Assembly: GCA_022113835.1 (NCBI GenBank)
Contig: JAILWY010000016.1
Coordinates: 4,192,501-4,256,500 of the forward strand
From: Atopsyche davidsoni
Taxonomy: Eukaryota; Arthropoda; Insecta; Trichoptera; Hydrobiosidae
Length of the DNA: 64,000 nucleotides
Reading direction: 5' to 3'
Numbering within the stretch: the stretch's first letter is position 1; the number at the start of each line of letters is the position of its first letter. Below, one piece after another: positions 59,739 through 64,000 of this stretch. The notes under the pieces are model-generated. The model had not been told where the DNA came from and did not search any database. It was given only the letters and a program-made list of their open reading frames with translations. A program made the translations under genes and the position numbers.

Positions 59739-62201
59739 GATTTAAGTTAGCAGCTCACAAAGCAGAGGGGCGATACCTCTCCCTTACAAGTATACAATTC
59801 CACGGAACCCTTCAGTCCGCAGGCCGCGGTCGGCTGACGGGCGCACGGTTGTACGACAAACCAAAACTCGTATTAAATAAACATAGCCTTCACATTTGGG
59901 TTAGTTACTCAATTTAGAACCTTCAACATGTTCCACAGTACTTACAAGCCCCTACCTGTGCGCCTTTATCTGCATACACGGGTAATTTATCACGGGATTC
60001 ATACGCGCCGCTCGTTTGTGTACTTTGTGTTGCTACGTTTGTAACCGTTATTTATTACAAGTGTGAATTTTATATGAACTCGGGCTCCGCGGACGATAAT
60101 CGTGGACGTGTGCTTTTATTCGGTTGAATTTAATTAATATGGATAAAAATAAGCCACGTATTTATTGCGTGTTTGTTTAAGCTGACTCTGCGTGTCTTTT
60201 GCGTGAGTTTGAAATACAAAGTGTACAATGAACCATATCAGTTAGACGTTAGCGGCGCAAGCCAATTTTTTAATGTCTTCATTAGAATATATTCTCTTAA
60301 ATTAATCTAGAAATAACTTTATAAGCAAAAGTGATAAAAAAACTTTTGCATAGCAACATAAGCTTAAAAACTTGTTATTAACATATTTTTTGTATGTAAC
60401 GAACTAGAATAAAAAAGACTTAAAAAAAAATAAGTGTAATAATAAAATCATTCTGGCTCTAAAAAAAGATATAGACAATTTATCTAAATAATGTAAAGAA
60501 TAACTAAAACCAGGGAACATTTTCTAAATATTTGAACCAAATCAGAGTTATTGAACGAATCTGATTAGTACGTAAAACGTAGTAGTAAAAATATAATTTT
60601 GTTTTATTCAAGAAAAATAAAATTACAAAAAAATTTAAACAGATATGGATGGCGCTGGACTTTCTCGTGTAAAATAAATCAATCAACGCAACTAAATAAC
60701 CAAATAGGCGATGATAAACTAAGAAAGTGACGCTGACTTAAAAATAAAAATTTGTAGTTTTATATAATTTATATTGTATAAAAACTACCCAGTATAAATA
60801 AAAACAGTTATTTCATTTTATGCTTGTCTTCACAGTCATTATATTTTCATTACTGTCTTATAATTTCCGAGAAAAGCCTTTATTCCTAACACGCTGTAAG
60901 TATCCCCACATATCACATAACAAAGTCACAAACGGATTCCTTTAACACGAGAGACATTTAAACATTCCCAAATTAACTACCTAATTAACTCCATTTTATT
61001 TAATCGAAAACAGAGTTATTCACATGCTCAGGAATGCAGAACGTTTTCGGCAAAAGCCTTTCTTAGATACTTGATACCTTAATTTGGGCCTTGTAGGCTT
61101 AGCCGACAATATACAAAGCCTGCGAAAGCTTTGAGAGAGACGTTATTAGCCGGTTCAAAGACAAAGCGAAGGGAAATGCGAGTTATGTGTCAGTAATGAA
61201 TGAGAAGCAATATACATTATAAATAGGAATGCTTTTCTGGCAACCACATATCGCGATATTCGAGTAACGGATGCCCCGCGCGATCCGGGACTTCGTGTCT
61301 AAGCAAGCCGCCAAATAATAGGGGAATTTAATATGATATAAATATGACGCAATCCGCATACTTAACATACATGTTTTACGTCTTGTGAGGTAAAATTCAG
61401 ACGTGCAATATGGGAAGATTTTTCTTCTGGATAATGGGCATTCCTGAATGATCCATCTGGGTTTTCACAATGTAATTTCAGTTTTATTAAATTCGTTACG
61501 TTTTCCTTTAGTGAGCTTAAGGCTTTTGGAGGATTTTTGAAAATTTAATATATGGGATTTCTTTCGTAGCGTATCGCGGTTATGTTAAGTGTGTCTATTA
61601 AAGAATTTTTCTATTACGTTTTCGTATCTTTATTTGTTTTTTTATTTCCGTTTCAATTTTATTGTATTTTCCATTTCATAATTCTCAAAAATAGAAATAA
61701 GAACTTCAAAAGAATTTCATTGGCGAAATAACGAGATATACTTATAATAAATTACTTTTTAACGTAGATAATATAAATAAATTATCATTCTAAAAAATAT
61801 TACTCCGTTAATATGTGAAACATAAAAATAACGAATGCTTGTTGCATAACAACCCTTAGATTATAAAACGTGGTTTTTTATATATATATTCTAGTAATAT
61901 TTTTAATAGAATTAGTTCAAAATTTTGAATTTAAATTTATGAAAAAAATATTTTTTTATATGTTTTATTCGCAAAATTACAAAAATGTTTATTTTGCACC
62001 AAATCATTTTGAATTAATATTGACGAAACTATTTTCATTGAAAAATATTTTTAAAATTCAATTTTAAGTATATATTTTTTTTAAGGTTGAGTCTATCAAA
62101 AATAAGACCGCAATAGTCTTTAATTACTATATGCTGCCTCAAAAACCCAAATTATTTTTTTTACCGCTCGGCGAAAACTTTAAATTTAAGTGCTAACTTA
62201 C
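58036..62201. other. AT-rich DNA with GC islets
   Basis: GC islets at about 58090-58230, 59760-59850, 60000-60120 and 61250-61310. Otherwise AT-rich, including an (AT)n tract. No supported gene. Confidence 0.35.
59713..59738 (+). repeat. (AT)n microsatellite
   Basis: About thirteen AT dinucleotides, the longest simple repeat of the window. Confidence 0.95.
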
Positions 62202-62539
62202 CTCGGGCCCGCAAACAGCTGTCGACAGCGACACTTCATTTAAACACGACTCTACGTAGATAATTATTTTTAACACAATTATAATAAAAATGCATAAAAA
62301 CATTTTGTATATATGTATAAAAATAAAAAATCGAAAATTGCGAAAGGCGACTAGGGAGGGGGAGATTTTCAAAAAAAAGGCAAAAAATCTAAAAAAACTT
62401 GCAGAAGTTCTATTTTCAAAAACAGAATAATTATTTTGGAATCTGAACTCAGCGTTCGAATTTGATGAAAGTTTGCATGGAAATCGGAAGTTGGTAATGT
62501 TGCAAGTTTTGGGAGCAAGTCGGGGAGGGCTGGGCCGGC

Positions 62540-62584
62540 GGGAGATACGGGAGATGCGGGAGATGCGGGAGATGCGGGAGATGC
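62540..62584 (+). repeat. 9-bp tandem repeat GGGAGATGC, five units
   Basis: Five units, the first GGGAGATAC. The nine-base period produces repeated REM tripeptides in one frame, which explains the long open frames on both strands. Confidence 0.95.
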
Positions 62585-62740
62585 GGCCGCCCCGGGCGAG
62601 CGGCGCGGCCCGTGTCCAACTGTGGACTGGCTGGTGGGGCGGCGCGGCCCGCGACTCCCGGCGCCACGCCCTAGGCGCCTGCGCTCTCCCCGGCCGCCCC
62701 ACGCCTGCGCCTCCCCGGACCCTCCCCGGACCCTCCCCTG

Positions 62741-62770
62741 CACCTCCCTGCACCTCCCTGCACCTCCCTG
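62741..62770 (+). repeat. 10-bp tandem repeat CACCTCCCTG, three units
   Basis: Three exact units, preceded by two copies of CCCTCCCCGGA-type sequence. All are pyrimidine-rich on the plus strand. Confidence 0.95.
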
Positions 62771-62910
62771 CACCACCCCACCACCCAAACCTATACGCAC
62801 CAACACTCGCCACATACTCCAAGATACACTTTGTATAAAACGTTTTTAACCTGCAGAAACAAAGTCTACGCTTTATATTTATTATTTTATTTTTGTTTCA
62901 ATTGTTAACC

Positions 62911-63330
62911 TCCCGCTCTCCCCATTTTGTTGCTTGTGCATGACTGCCTTTCTATACTCTGAGCGTGTGCTAAGGATCGGTAATGGAGAAGTACCTAGTC
63001 GAGGTGGTGAGGCTCTTTTTGCTGCTGCAATAATATCAAATCTAAACGCTTTGTAAGGAATGAATTATATAATAACGCTATTGAGCAGCAGTAATAAAAA
63101 TCTTGAATTAGATTTGGTACCTTTCTTGTAATGTACAAGGTTTATTATCACAATTTGGAGAAACTTTCCAAACTAGTCAATCGAAATTGTGCTATATATG
63201 GGAGTGACTGAAGCTACACACTGAATGATGACACCAAGGACCTCGGGACCCTATTCCTCCAAAAAAAAAACATGAACACTGGACTAAGCATAAATATATG
63301 TACGTTGTTAGGAGAGGCACAGAAGATTCA
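62911..63330 (+). repeat. SINE-like family C, copy 2
   Basis: Matches 40905-41285 in its head, middle and end blocks (CTCCCCATTTTGTTGCTTGT, CTTTGTAAGGAATGAATTAT, CATGAACACTGG, GAGAGGCA). There is an additional segment between middle and end, so it has diverged or carries an insertion. The 3' LINE-like tail is shortened. Confidence 0.6.
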
Positions 63331-63460
63331 ATTGCATTAGTCTATATTTACGTGGTAATATGTCGCAAATATCTACTTCGAGCGCCTTTCAGCATATGAG
63401 GTTACCATTTCATTGAATACATATTTATCTTAGACCAGTCTAACTACCTCAACTATACAT

Positions 63461-63510
63461 CATTTCGACTTCCAGTCACTGGCGTTAATTCTACATTTAC
63501 TCCTTCCTCG
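63461..63510 (-). repeat. LINE 3' end remnant, minus strand
   Basis: The reverse complement GAGGAAGGAGTAAATGTAGA...CGCCAGTGACTGGAAGTCG aligns with GAGGAAGTTAACGTGGATG...CGCCAGTAGCCAGAGGTCGG of the 57.9-kb LINE. Very short and decayed. Confidence 0.55.
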
Positions 63511-64000
63511 TGACTATAATAATATTTTTAAAAATACGACTTGATTGATTTTCCGATGTTTCTCATATTTTTTTTCAAATGATCGGTTTGTTTTTTTAAA
63601 TGTTACAATTATTTTTTAAAAGTCATCGTAAAATGCTTTTAAAATAAAGGCGTCGTTGACCGCCGTTATATTATGTAAAATAATAATAAAATTTCTGAAC
63701 TTCCGTAAATGAAAGATAGGTAGTACTTATCACAAGTTATATAGTAAATGTACAAAACTGAAAGAATTTTTATGATCTACAACTGTTTTATCAATAAATT
63801 TTCAATGAAGCGATATTACATTTTCATAAAAATGAATGTGCTCGTTTTTATTTGAAGTCATAAAAATGCGTTTACATTATTTTTTTAAGCGATTATATCA
63901 AAGCATAACCATTCAAACAGTTTTAACCGTGAATTTAACAACAAATGAATAAACACCATCACAATACCTACAACTTAAATATTGATTTAGAAATTGATTA
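63511..64000. other. AT-rich DNA
   Basis: No feature recognised. Confidence 0.3.

Larger units (their letters stand above)
62202..62850 (-). promoter_or_regulatory. GC-rich block and possible first exon of a minus-strand gene
   Basis: The 62510-62810 block is the most GC-rich of the window and rich in CpG. On the minus strand the sequence downstream reaches a strong donor, GAG|GTAAGTTAGC (exon side ends at 62202). The open frame before it ends ESCLNEVSLSTAVCGPE in phase 0. The upstream part of that frame is Gly/Arg/Pro low complexity from the tandem repeats and is unlikely to be coding. A promoter with a 5' exon is possible; no TATA box or initiator was identified. Confidence 0.25.

Noticed and set aside
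62193..62822. Longest open frame (209 codons, minus) and three overlapping frames on both strands
   Set aside because: Its first half is Gly/Arg/Pro low complexity generated by 9- and 10-bp tandem repeats and very high GC, and both strands are open.

Overview
The window looks like intergenic or very-long-intron DNA from an insect. The evidence is: strongly AT-rich background, no long open reading frame, a short internal array of the insect-type telomere unit TTAGG, and remnants of typical arthropod transposons (a non-LTR retrotransposon C-terminus, a Tigger/pogo derivative, a probable piggyBac N-terminus, a tRNA-derived repeat). The species cannot be fixed from sequence alone; a hemipteran would be one reasonable guess. 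There is no prokaryotic signal (no operons, ribosome-binding sites or CRISPR).

No complete gene is present. A few short segments look like exons because strong splice sites bound an open frame. The best is a minus-strand pair at 26059-26114 and 24701-24746, whose splice phases join exactly. Others are a minus-strand start exon plus a second exon with a 70-bp intron (32844-32906, 32726-32773), a minus-strand exon at 4423-4474, and plus-strand exons at 31250-31336 and 55871-55947. None could be assigned to a named protein. A GC-rich block at 62.5-62.8 kb next to a good minus-strand donor at 62202 could be a promoter with a first exon.

The most interesting content is two families of short fold-back retroelements, here called A (copies near 11.3, 18.1, 36.7, 40.2, 46.3 and 47.2 kb) and B (copies near 0.8, 34.5, 36.85, 47.4 and 53.9 kb). 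The copies with readable edges are flanked by 11-12 bp direct repeats. Each family has a tail repeated in inverted orientation. At the hinge lies a motif built like a hammerhead ribozyme: a CUGAUGA-like core, a stem-loop, GAAAC, then a self-complementary hexamer and an NUH site. Beyond the tail, both families carry an ATG followed by about 13 codons of similar pattern (MDLH... in B, MEFH... in A), then stop abruptly. I infer non-autonomous Penelope-like elements or a related retroelement class.

Layout: 0-10 kb, AT-rich with GC islets, one B copy, an 18-bp G-rich minisatellite and a LINE 3' end. 10-24 kb, tRNA-like repeat, poly-C, two A copies and a piggyBac remnant. 24-33 kb, most exon candidates. 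33-37 kb, a 217-bp inverted-repeat element holding the telomere repeats, an (AT)n tract, and A and B copies. 37-54 kb, mostly empty AT-rich DNA with A and B copies and a SINE-like repeat. 54-58 kb, Tigger derivative, a perfect 18-bp hairpin, an exon candidate and a LINE fragment. 58-64 kb, AT-rich, then a GC-rich block and SINE/LINE remnants. Roughly fifty GC-rich islets of 100-300 bp recur every 1-2 kb throughout and may be regulatory elements.
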